A stretch of DNA of 64,000 nt, from positions 960,646 through 1,024,645 of the forward strand of contig CP137686.1 of NCBI GenBank assembly GCA_037976565.1, written 5' to 3'. Position 1 is the first letter of the stretch. Every line of letters starts with the position of its first letter. Of this stretch, positions 35,233 through 48,700 are shown piece by piece. The notes under the pieces are model-generated. The model ran no database searches and was not told the DNA's origin. It saw only the letters and a list, made by a program, of their open reading frames with translations. A program made the translations under genes and the position numbers. Source of the stretch: Mesocentrotus franciscanus (lineage: Eukaryota; Echinodermata; Echinoidea; Camarodonta; Strongylocentrotidae).

Positions 35233-38200
35233 TTGCTTGTATTTTAACTAGAAACATATTTTGTCAAACTTACATGTTACTCATTATATTTATTTGTATG
35301 ATGTTTCTTTGTATTGATGTGAAAAATTGGAAATAAAACAAACAAACAAACAAACATACTACGGACTGCCGGGCGGTATGGTGAAAAATATTGACCGGGC
35401 ATAGTATTATGTCTTTGTACGCGCGCGCACAGCTATGGTAATTTAGATACGCGGGCGCGCGGACTGCACCATATCATACATGTACACTGAACGAAATTTC
35501 GAAAGAGCGATCGATGAGAATTACGTTACGTACCATAATTCATCTGTCTTTGAAATTAATTTCTGAGCTAACGAAGGATGCGGTATATATAAAAAAAATG
35601 TTGACTGCTTTGAGGGGCACGGTAAAAACCATGGCCCTCGGTGATCTCGCAACTGTGCTTTGCCCCGAGACGACAAATCTAGCCATCTGATTGGTCGAAA
35701 TTGAGTCGTGATTTTAGCCATGCCCGCCTACCAGTCAATAGTCTTTTAAAAAATGCCCTCATGCCCGCCTACCAGTCATTAGTCTTTTAAAAAATGACCG
35801 CATGCCACGGTTAATGGCCGCATAAATAAATTCTGGCGAGATCCCCATTGGTTTACGTGTAAAACATTTCTTTGTGCGAGCGTGAATACCATACAGTGTG
35901 TGTGCGATTTGGTCGCTACATTTTAGGTTTTTTCGACTGTAGGCCTACGTGTAATCTCCGATTTTTTAGTTTCTTAACTTTATTTTATGTCCAAAGGAAG
36001 CAATAACGGCTGAAGCAACTCTTCCTAGATTAGTTTCAACTTCTTGATGATGATCAATTACAAGACTCGATTGATTCTGCGGACAGCAAGAACACCAAAC
36101 ATTCCTTAAAATTCTCCGTAAAAATATACTACCTGCAAGTTATCAACACAGACCTCGATAGCGTAAACAAACTGTCGAATTCGGCAGTTTGATGATGATG
36201 TTCAAATATGAGGACCCCATGATTGGTAAGTCGCACGTGTATTCTTTGACTCTTTTTAATATGACTGCTTTAATATTCAAGCCATAGTTGTTTTAATAGG
36301 CTCTCGGGGACGTTACATCCTGCTATCACCCCTCGGCATGCCTCGGGGTGATAGCAGGATGTAACGTCCCCTTGAGCCTATAAAAACAACTATGCCTCTC
36401 GTAGCAGTCATTATATCTATACTAAATATTGGTGCAATATTCCTGCTCGAACATGATATTGCCCTCGAATGCCCCGAATATCGGGACTTTAAAAACTTTG
36501 GAAGGAACGGGCTGTCGCCGCAAAATACAAAAAAAAATCTAGCGATTTACTTACTTTGACAGCTACTCCCAGCCCAGCCATGCTGGCACTCAATGGAGCT
36601 TCCTGTACAGACTCCAGTAAATCGATCACACTCTCCTGATACACAGTGACATGTCTCCGTACAACTAGCTCCAAACTCACTTTGATCACATTCTAATACA
36701 TGTTTTTCAAGAAAAAATATAATTTTCATACGCAATATACTGTACAGCCAGTTAATGTAAATACCAATATATAAACGCATAACAAGAATAACATAGGAAG
36801 AAAAATCTTAGAAGTAATGATAAAGTAAAGAATATTGAAGGACAAGTTTCCGATAATAAATCAAACGAGAACCCCAATATTTTCAAATGAAGACTATTAT
36901 CATTACAAACCAACGCTATAATTATAATCAAACCTGTAATGTACCGCACTGTCTAATATGCTTTGGTAATCAAAACAACGAAATCTGAATGGATATCATA
37001 TTGCTGTCTCTCTATCTCTCTATAAGGGGTTTTCGTTTTACACGACGAGAACGTGGACCGCCACGTGTGACATCCTTTTAAGGTAATGTGACGTCCTTTT
37101 AAGGCACTGCCAGGCACAGCCCAGTGCCTTAACACAATGTCACACATGGCAGTCCACGTTCTCGTCGTGTAAAACGAAAAACCCCTTATGTCTCTCTCTC
37201 GTCTCCCACTTCCCCCTCTCTCTCTCTCTTTCCCTCCCCCACCTCTATCTTTCACTCTCCCTTTCTCCCTTGTCTATACCCCTTTACTCTTTCCTTCTCT
37301 TATCTTCCTGACATACTGGGTATATTTTTCTCTCTAGACTAGTCTAAAAACCTTCTATACTTTCGATTGCAAAATGCAACCATACATGGCATACAATATA
37401 TAACAATATTCTTTTTAACAGATCATTGTACATGTATTCATATTTTGTGAGTTAATTTTTGTTAATTGTAGTAGAAAAACTTTTTTTCATGGTTTACATT
37501 TCCTTGTGCTTGATAATTTCAATCTTTTCATTTGTGATAACTTCCGCAATTCGGCTTTTAGCCACGACGGATTTATCTCACAATATTTTTGTATATTTTG
37601 TTTGTATTTGAATGTTTACATAATGAATATTATGATCGCAGGGCCCTTAGGGAGAACAGTGTAAATGCTGATGAGGCTATTCTGGGTAAAACAATATTAT
37701 TGTTATTATTATTATTATTATTCGAGTCGTGCCAAATGAGTGAAGATCAATTGGTTAGATACCTGTAATACAGTTCAATCCTTTGTATCCTGGTGTACAT
37801 GAACACCCATAGGGATCGGGCACACAAACCTGAAGTCCACTACATGCTGTCCTATCATCTGAAATATTGTAGTCACATCTATACTCGCAATTACGACCAT
37901 AGCGATTTCCACCGCACGCTAGATAATATAGTGTTGTAGACAAAGAAGATAAAGATAATTTCAAAATGTGTAACAATTTAAATTACTAACAGCATTACAG
38001 GCACAACTTTGGATTTGGATCAATTTACTTTCTATGACCCAACCCTATTAAGTATCATTACATTCCAGAGAAGCACATAAAATCGTGACACGGGGTGGGT
38101 TTATGATTAGGGACATGAGATGATCAGGGCTTTGATCACATTTATACTTGAAATTACGACCGAAACGATTTAAACCGCAAGCTGCATATTGGATTTGAAT

Positions 38201-41200
38201 TTGAAATGCACAATAAAATTCATTGTATAACAATTTCTTTTCATTATAGATATATGAAAATAAAATTACTATCGATTTATAGTTTTATAGTTCATTTGAT
38301 AGACAATAACATGTAATTTAAAAGAAACTACCTACCCAAATAATAGTAAATATCTCAAAGAAGTCCCAATAAAAAAGAAATGTATTCCGAAAGGAACATG
38401 GTTACAGTTTTCATCAGTACATTAGGACGTAAGACAAATTGTGTTTATTCGTCTTTGGTCTTATGAGTCTTACTGGTCCAACGTCTCTAAAGGTTATGAG
38501 GATATTTCGATTTGGTCCTTTAAGTATTGAGTATCAATATTAGGGCAACTGCTCTTGCAAAATTAAAACAATCATAACATATCTATTAAGATCTTACCCA
38601 TTTCACATCCATCTCCCTGGAATCCTGGAGGACAGATGCATATCCCTGTTTGATCATGACAGATTCCTCCATTGTAACATGATGGACATAACTGGGTACA
38701 TTCACTGGATACATCATAGCGACCGGCAGAACATGCTGAAATTTAAACACCGATAACACGGTAACATTTGATACCTAATTTCCTCGAACGCTCTCTTTCA
38801 ACGAGTACTCTTGAATTACATAACTTACACGTGTATCTTTGCCTTGAAAAACCCCTCTTAATTGGATAAATACATGTATCACTATCGATATTACAACCTC
38901 CAACATCCATTCAAATTATAAAGAACGTGTCTTCTAGGATGGTTACCATGCCCTGTGCCCCTTAAACCCTCTTCGGGGGTATTATTTTGGTTGGCGGGGA
39001 TGGGGACTCCATTGAAAAAAAGGGAGGCTCGAGCCCCCTCATCCCCTTAGAACTGCACCCTGAAATAAAATATTCATAACAGTGGTCAGTGGTGCACAAA
39101 TAGGAGGTAAAGTTCTCGAAAAAGGTGAACAAATTGTGAGCTTTTTCGTTCTTTTTATGTTAGTGTGGAAGAATATTTAAAAACTCTTATGAATGGGATG
39201 GCCCTCCAAATGCCCTCATACATAAGTAACAGCTACAGGCAGGGGCAGCGATCCCGGGGGACGCTCCCCCCGGAAAATTTGAAAAAGTGCACACAAAAAA
39301 TGTATAGCAAATACTGACTAATGACTGCAACACACTTTTAGGCTCTGGAGGGCCCAAGAGTGCAGCGTTTAGAGTAATAACAATGCAAAAATTTTCTCGC
39401 TCGGTCGCTACGCTCCCTCGCATAATATCCTTCAAAATGTACAAGTAAATATTGTAGAAAATTCGTATTCTGTTGGTATCACGTAAGCACAGTTTACACC
39501 GCTATGCTCCCTCGTCCCTCGCATTTCGCCACCCCCCCCCCGGTCATGAAAAGAAATCGCCGCCCCTGGCTAAAGGTAATTGTGGACCACACATCAGGTT
39601 CTTTTTTCGAGGACAGGAACAAAGCTGTGAACTTAAATTTTGATTTATGCATATTCAATTCAATTCAATTCTATTCTATTCAATTCAATTCAATTCTATT
39701 CTATTCATTTCAATTCAATTCAATTCAATTCAATTCAACTCAACTCAATTCAATTCAATTCGGTTTTTCATCCATATTAGGACATTATTGCAAGGTTACC
39801 AATCCCCATACTGATCCTAAACACTGAAAGGTTAGTGATATTTCGGGGAAAGTTTTCTGTGCAGTCGAAATGTGACTTCCTAGACAACACTGTACGGCGT
39901 ATATTTTGAAGCTCCCACCCCTTTCCTGTTTAAAAAAAACATTAAAATAGAAAAGAAATTAAAAAATGCAAAGTACAACAGTCCTAGATGATAAAGGAAA
40001 ATTAAACTAATAGAAAGCGGGGCTTGTGAGTGGTGTATATCCAAGGTACAATATCATTTTCAAGTTTGATCGACACTTTCTTCACATTTTCTGGAATATT
40101 GAAGGTAACTACTTTTTAACCTTTTTATTTCAAAATCACGTCTACTTTTCAAAATCAAAGAGAAATACAGAATACGTCCAGGTTACTTTAATGTACAGCA
40201 CTACAGATACCATACCATGAAAGGCATATTACAAAACATACTACGTTGAACATAATAAAATACATACAAATAATTTTTGGATAAATTGGAAAATGAGTAA
40301 ATTAGATGGAAACGATTCTGAGAGGAGCACGTGGAATTCTCATGATCGTAAATTGTAATAAAGCGAATACCCTCAAATTGCTTTCCCATACCCATATAGT
40401 AGTACAATGACTCAATTTGCTAATTACCTCTAACGATCAGTCTAAGAAGGCCAGCTCTTGCCAATCCCCTCTCACCTCCCAAATGAAGCTCATAAACACC
40501 ACCATTTGAGGTATCTACCTCTCCTATGATTGTGTAGACAGTCAATTCCTCAAAGATCGTGTCATCAGAGATAGTTTTAGAAGGGTCAGTTGTACCATTA
40601 AACCTCCAGTTCTTTTCTCCCACCGTAGGAGTAACCTCAGTAAAATCAACCGTAACGTTCACATCCCCCTTGTTGACAGTCTTTGAAAACCTGCCACTTG
40701 TGGGCACAAACTTAGCTGAAAACGAAATGAATGTACTATCATGATCATGAATGTGATATGATAATATAAGAAGAAGAAGAAGAAGAAGAAGAAAAATAAA
40801 AAATACAACATAATAACACATTCACACCGACAAGACCGACACTACATCAACAACAGACCGACCAATACATTACATTACCCCCCAAATGGCCTATAATCGG
40901 TCGGCTTGGAGTCGGTGTGTTGTTTTGGCGGTGTGACTGAGGCATCATGATACAGAAAATTGTGTTCAATGGTTCCAACAATATTAAGCCAGTCGTAAAT
41001 TAGCTTCAGTTTCATATAAAGACAATAATAGAAACACGATTTTAATAACCCTTTACAGAAAGTGAAAACAGAAATATCAATTTGAAATTTAAAAACCACG
41101 CCTCCTTTTCTCAACTTGTATAAATGAAAAAAAACATTGTCTACCGGGGGACATGTAGAGATTGGTTCCAATAATAATGATGGACAAGACGTATGCTCTC

Positions 41201-42613
41201 TCTCTAGAAGGGAAAAGTGGATACTTTAAAAGTCCATTTCTACACAACAATAGTAGTCTAGAATTTCGCTTCAACTCAAACTCAAACATACCCTTATAAA
41301 TGAGTCTATATTATTCATACTGTTTTGAAGTCAATAACAGTAATCATGCTTTAATATATTATACAATAAACATGCAGAACTTTGTAAGAAATCAAAGAGA
41401 AACAAAAAGTGAAAATTGGTAGCTACAATCGCGAGGCTTCTCTTATCAAATATACTTAGTCTGAATACGAAAAACGATTATTTCTAATTACCATCAGATC
41501 TCAAGAAGACTGTCGGTACAACTGAGCGTTCTCCATTCAGCGATGCAGCACAGTAGAAGGCACCATACGACCTGTGATCGGTCTCCAGATCTATTCTGTA
41601 GGCTTGAACTGGTGGATTACCAGCATTGAAGGGGATACTGCCTGGCGGATCAGCATTAGCTGGGTCATTTATATCATTGTATACATAGACATACCTCCCT
41701 CTAGTCACAAGAGCATTCAAAGAAGGAGAACTCTTGTAGCACTTAAAGAAAGGGTTTCCAGTCTCTGTTTTTGTATATCCTCTACTAGTGGTAGATATAT
41801 AAAGAGATGCCGATGCTGAAAATCAAGCAGATGAACAACTGTGAAAATCGATCGACATAACCAAGAAAGGAATGAAAAAAAATCAGATCGTATAAGCAGC
41901 ACATATATTTTTTTTACTCATTCTGATATTTAGACAGGGTGACTCATTATCACCAATAATGGTGGTCTTCCATGAGCCCCTGTTAAACATAATAAGAAAC
42001 AATAGTTTAAAAAAACATATATAATTATAATAACAAAATCATGAACATAAACTCATAACAGCAACAAAGAATAAGTAAGAACATGTATAGACAAATACAC
42101 AAAGTATTTGGTATCAACGTAATGAATGAATGGTTTGTTTGTTTTGTTTTGCTTTGCTTTTTTATTCAAGAAAACGTTGTTGCATATTTATAATGGATAG
42201 ATGGATAGATAAATGGTATTTATTGATTCATTTCCATGTATCGCAGTTACAAGTAAATGAATTGCACATGAATAAAACATTGATGGAAGAGACAAGTATA
42301 CATTTCAGGAGATATCACAGTAACAAGTAACTGAATTGAACATGAATAAATCGATGGAAAAGACAAGTATACATTTCAGGAGATATCACACTACAATCTA
42401 CATAATTATGAAGAGCGTGTACATGTATACTATATTATACCATTAGTCTTATACAATATTACAATTTAAAAGTTTTAGTTAAAAAATGAAAGAGAGATGA
42501 ATAGATTCAGAGAGATGGGAAAACATGAGAGAGATGAATAGATTCAGAGAGATGGGAAAACATGAGAGAGAGAGAGAGAGAGAGAGAGGGGGAGAGAGAG
42601 GGAGAGAGAGGGA

Positions 42614-42704
<91 letters not shown>

Positions 42705-45700
42705 AGAGAGAGGGGGGAGAAAGTGAAGAGGGACAGATAGAAAGAGGGGGAAAGGGCTCTAATAACAACGATTATGTACATACTGATAAAATTCAAAGAT
42801 ACATTGCAACAAATATATAAATATTAAAAGGTGAACACTAGAAATATATAAATATGCATCGTATACTTCATGTCATAAAATGATACATTGAATAACTGTG
42901 TAATATATCAGACCTCAGATTTATGAATTAATTATATACTAAGGAATATAAATATGTAATAAAAATTGACAATTCAATTTGTTTCAAATTATAATACAAT
43001 CATAGAAAACTTTTGTTATACAAACGGATCAAATCTGGGATTGGGCTATTCTGCATACGTTTAGTTTTACACCTGGGTTCATGGATCTTATTAGTCCTTC
43101 GCAATGTTCTATTGTGTACTCTTTGGGGGGAAATTGTTTGAATTGGTCTGTGCATGATAACGTTTTCTTAAAGAAGGTAACACATAGGCAGGGGTGTCGA
43201 TCACGGGGGGATGGGGGGATATATCCCCCAAATATTTCAGGTGGGGGGGGGGGTGGCCTGTACAATCATCCCCCCAATAATTCACCATCAAAAAAAAAAA
43301 TGAAGAGAAAAATTAATGATGAGAGCCCGATGAGAGTAGTTAATGGTTATTACTCGCAAGATGACCATAAATACACATTTTGCTATCTCATTTTCATAAT
43401 ACATACATATATGAGACAACCGTATATGAGACAAGAATAAATTGAATTCTCGCTCATACGGCTTCATCAGGAATTGATGAATTTAATATTCAATTTATTC
43501 AATCAACAGCATCATAGAAATGCAGTGCGCCAAATGCAAAGCCCTAGCGTTAAAAAGCAACGAGCTAAATGTTAAGCGCGAAGCGCAAAAGTGCAAAAAA
43601 GAAGTAGAGAGTGGGAGAGTTATAAGATAGATCACTAGTTGTTTTTAAAATTCACGTCATTGTATCTTTTTTTTTTTTCACTCATTTTATTTCCTGATAT
43701 TTCCTAAAACATTTTTCAAAACGCGCTAGGAGTTACAGTCGTGTATTTGTTTAACTCTTTTAATTTGGGCATTATTGCCGAAAAAATTATCAACCGATTC
43801 CTCAATATAAAGAACTCTTAAAGGTAAAGGAAAGCATCTGAGCAAGAATATCACATGACTTTTGGCCAGTTCAATCTGAAGTGATTTTTAAAGCTATGAC
43901 TATGTAGGGTTGATGATGCGTTTTTTTCATAATGCAAGTAAAGTAATAAAATATTGTACTATTGAAGAGAAAGACGGTTTTGTCCAAATGGCAGCATGTA
44001 GGAGACGAAACTTTCAGTTTGTTCCCTGATTCATACTCAGTATCTATTTTTTTTATTGATTTCATCCATTTCTTTGTTTATTTATATCTCTACATGTAAA
44101 ACATTTGAAGAGCTATTTTCCGAAAGGAGCAAAATCTTTTGATAGCAAATGGAGATAATGATATACATTTTCCTCTATTTACCTTGAACAAAATTATTAA
44201 CCTAAATTACGAGAGAAATTATGAACACATGCATCTTTTAATAACAATTTTCCATAGACACCTGAACAAAATCGGGTAAACAAAGAGTTCTTTCTTAAGT
44301 TACACACATGGATCTAGTGCCTCTTGAAAATAAGCTCTTTGTATGTACATAAACAAGCAATACAACAGAATACCCCAGTTCGATATTTTGGAGAAAGATT
44401 ATTATGTCACAACTTATTTTTGTTTTATTGAAAAGCTGATGTAGGCCTATGTATTGTATTCAAACGTAACAGGCATAAGATAGTTAAGGTGTTTTTGAAG
44501 GTTAGAATGTTATTAAGTTTGAAGTTTTGTTTATAACACCCTTCCAATAATAATGCACCTTCTAAGACTGGTTATAGTTTTTGAGAAAAAAATAGTGCTC
44601 TGGTCAGGGCCTTAGGGAATATTATGCTTATATTTTAGAGCGTATCTGGTATGATAAGTATATCTGGGTGAAGAAGGAGATAATGGAAGTTTGTTGTTTG
44701 GTAGTTGGAACGTAAGTTTTATATTATGTTTTTAAGAAACAGACAGTTTGTATGAGATCAGGAGTGGAAATTTTCTGTCATTTTGAGAACCAAATTTTGC
44801 ATCAGTGATATTCTGTTTCATTGAATTGAGTTTCCCGCAGAGAGGATTCAGTTGGTTTAATTAAAGAAGGAAGAGAGTCAAATGAAGAACCAAAAGCAAT
44901 ATGTTTTTCATTTACTAATGAGAACTATGTTTTTGAGATCTCCTTACACAGAATATTGGAATGGGTTTTTCACGATGAATGTTGTTTGGAGACATCAATA
45001 TTCATAAAATGTATGTTTCTATCACCAGGAAATAAAGAATTTTCTGTCTACATGAACCTTTCCTGGTTGCTTATTAATGCATTTGCCCACTGGTAACATA
45101 ATACTTTCACAAGTTGATATCCCTCACCATTGGATTTTTTTGGTAATGTCTAAATTTCGTTTAAAAATAGATGATATCAGTCTGGTAGGCCTACACTGCA
45201 GGCAAGAGTCAGGACTAACATTTAGCATGTTATTCATTTTATTACCACTCTTATATTCTCTGAAATGTTATCTTTATTGAGGGTGACTTGAAAAAGTTAA
45301 TAACTTGGAAGGGAGGGAGTGCAACCAGGGGCGTCGCTAGACCTTTTTCAGTGGGGGGTAGAGGCCACCGATTACCGACAAAACTAGCCACCAATTACCG
45401 ACAATTATATTAATGCTATAATGTCCCAATATCAAAGCGCGCTCCCTATAGGGGTTGGGTGCAGGGAGGGGCTGTTTCCCCCCCTCCAGCGGGAGGTGCG
45501 GAAGCTTTGACGTTTCATTAAATTATTAAAGAAGGAAGACGATTCGTTGTACCGTTCTCGACTCTTAATCCGTGTCTGAATTCGTTGTACTGTTTACGAC
45601 TTTTAATCCTTGTCTGAATTCAGTTTCCCCCTTCCCGCGCGAAGCGCGGAAGCTTTGACGTTTCATTAAATTATTAAAGAAAGAAGACGATTCGTTGTAC

Positions 45701-48700
45701 CGTTCTCGACTCTAAATCCTTGTCTGAATTCAGTTACCCCTCGCGAAGCGCGAAGCTTTGACGTTTCATTACATTATTAGAGAAAGAAGACGATTCGTTG
45801 TACCGTTCCTGACTCTTAATTCTTGTTTCCCCCCATCCCGCGCGAAGCGCGGAAGCTTTGACGTTTCATTATAAATTATTAGAGAAAGGATACCGTTCTC
45901 GACTCTAAATCCTTGTCTGAATTCAGTTTCACCCCTCCGCGCGAAGCGCGGAAGCAGTTTCATTAAATTATCAGGGAAAGGATACCGTTCTTGACTCTAA
46001 ATCCTTGTCTGAATTCAGTTTAACCCCTTCCACGCGATGCGCGGAAGCTTTGACGTTTCATTACATTGTTAAAGAAAGAAGACGATTCGTTGTACCGTTC
46101 TCGACTCTTAATCCTTGTATAAACTCAGTTCCCCCCCCCCTTCCTGCGCGAAGCGCAGAAGCTATGACGTTTTTTTAATAAGACAAAGAAGACGATTCGT
46201 TGTTACCGTTCTCGACTCTTAATCCTTGTCTGAATTCAGTTTTCCCCCTCCCGCACAAAGCGCGGAAGCTTTGACGTTTCATTAAATATTTTTATTATTA
46301 AAGAAAGAAGACGATTCGTTGTACCGTTCTCGACTCTTAATCCTTGTATAAACTCAGTTCCTCCCCCCCCCTTCCGCGCGAAGCGCGGAAGCTTTGAAGT
46401 TTCATTAAATTATCAGAGAAAGAAGACGAATCGTTGTACCGTTCTCGACTCTAAATCTTTGTCTGAATTCAGTTCTTTCAGAGAAAGAAGACGACTCTTC
46501 ATCCTTGTCTAAATTCAGTTTTTCCCCCTCCCGCGCGAAGCGCGGAAACTTTGACGTTGCATTAAATTATTAGAGAAAGAAGACGATTCATTGTACCGTT
46601 CTCGGCTCTTAATCATTGTCTGAATTTTCAATAAATAGTCACAGTTCATACGGAAAAAAAATTGCCGGCCGACCGACATATTAATACATCTCACCGACTT
46701 CAAACTTCTGCATTGATATAGTACACGAGGATCGAGCAAGAATACCGACACACCTGACCCGACACAGCAACATATCTATGCTTATCTTTCTTGCTCCCTT
46801 GACGAGGCGACTCCACCCAACAACCCCCTCTCTTACTCCCACCCCTCCTCTCTCAGGCTCTTACCCCCTTCTCCCTCTCCTCTCTTTCATCCCAGTTTCT
46901 TTTGTTTCCCTTTTCTCTTTTTTTTCTTCTTATCTCCTTTTCTTTCTTTTTCTTTTCTTTCCTCTCCTTCCTCTTTTCTTTTTCTCTTTTTTTCTTCTCT
47001 TCTCTTTCCTTTCTTTTTTTCTTTTCTTTCCCTTTCCCTTTCCTTTTTCCCCTCCCCCTTTTCTCATTTTCCCGACGGCAGCGCAATTTTACCGACAATA
47101 TCCTGACAGGTGGGGTGTCGCACCCCCCCCCCCCCTCTAGCGACGCCCCTGGGTGCAACCTGCCACACGCTTCTACCTCTTGGTTGCTTTGATCCATTGC
47201 CGAAAATATTTTGGCACCTATCATCCCCCCCAACCACGGATACAAATCGACACCCCTGCACATAGGTCATATCGACGACTTTCCAATGCTGGCAATTTCG
47301 ATTGAGTAAGAGCGGACCTGAGCGGTTGCATAACTATGGTAATCCTTTCTGAAGATAATCCTCAAAGCACGTTTTCGTAATCTTTCTTGGCGTTGTCTTT
47401 GTGCACCAGTGAGCCTCCAAACTGGATTTGCATATATTGGGCGAATATAGCCAACGAAAATAGCTGTAAGAAGATAATTTTCGAGAATAATGGAAGACTG
47501 ATTAACTGGTTCTCTAGAAAAGCAAATGTCCATTTTAATACGCTTTGTAGGATTCAATTGCATTTTATTAATATCAGCCCATAAAGAGAGACATTCTGCA
47601 GCTTCTTGCATGTTTGAAATTTGGCTTGATTTACGACACTCAACTAGGGTTAGATCATCGACATATTTAAACATATGTATGCTTTCAGAAAATTTGAAAT
47701 AATTTATCATCACAAGAAAAATTAAGGGTCCAAGTTTCGTACCCTGAGGCACACGTGCATTTATTTGACACCATTCTCTTTGTTTGTGCTCAGAGAGAAA
47801 ATCAGAAATCCAGTAAACTACCGCTGGTCGTACACCAATTTCAATTAACTTTTTGATGGCAACTGTGTGATCTATTTTATCAAACGCTTTAAATATCTTG
47901 ATATAACATTGTAGTATAGACGGTAATTAGTTTTTAAATCCGATGAAGAGTAACTATTAGCATATTTCGGTATGTATCAGATTTTGAAAAAAAGCAACAT
48001 ATACTTTTGAGAGTTCATAAACAAAGTATAGAAACTACTTAGGCTCAGTTAAAGGCATCGTTTAACAATGTTAAATCTGAGATGCACGGCCCTACGTGTT
48101 ACCAGTGTCCATATGGTGTAATATTGAAGCCCTAAACAAAATCGCGCTTCAAATTGATCGAGAACTGCCTCAAAAAAGTAAAAATCTTTGAGTGACCGGT
48201 TTTACCATACTCGTTTTCCCCAATGGACTGCAGTGTTATGAAAACCGTTAGGAAAACGCAAACTTTGGTTTCGATTTCCAATCATAAATATCTTGATAAT
48301 CAGACAGGCGATCGGCTTGTAAAAGTCATGGGGTTCCTGACTGACCCACAGGTTTATAATTATCATTGCAGCATGAGCTAAATCCAGGATTTTGTTTCAG
48401 AATCTGAGACAAAGTTACCGGATCCCTTTAAAGAGAAGGTTGAGTTCTGGGAAGAGGAAATGTAATTGGTGAGCGTTATCATTGTTATTATGCAAGTGTG
48501 GAAGAACATCAGATTAAAAATGTTCCCTGAAAAGCATGGCTCTTCAAATAACTTAATATTCTAAATATGGCATGAAACAGCATAACAATCGGGACGGATT
48601 TTTGTGCCACATATTCGTGTAGTCCCATATACATCTTTCTGTGTACAGTGCTTGTAACTTTACCAAGACTGGGCCAAATTTCTTATCATTTTGATGATTC

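Larger units (their letters stand above)
45329..47151. mobile_element. 1.8 kb hAT-type element nested within another, carrying a tandem array
   Basis: Termini CAGGGGCGTCGCTAGA and TCTAGCGACGCCCCTG. Flanks agtgcaac and ggtgcaac match at 7 of 8 positions. Inside: a ~110 bp unit array (45484-46620), then pyrimidine-rich DNA. No transposase recognised. Confidence 0.87.
43189..47258. mobile_element. 4.07 kb hAT-type element with perfect 8 bp target duplication
   Basis: Termini CAGGGGTGTCGA and TCGACACCCCTG; flanks CACATAGG on both sides (43181-43188 and 47259-47266). It is inserted in the RT C-terminus of a minus-strand LINE. Contents: AT-rich unique DNA (43300-45320) with no supported gene, then a nested element. 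No transposase detected, so non-autonomous. Confidence 0.9.

Noticed and set aside
30655..36555. Search for the third Ig domain and further EGF exons of the Tie-like gene
   Set aside because: No phase-1-flanked segment with Ig cysteine and tyrosine-corner pattern was found on the minus strand; only the micro-exon candidates are present.
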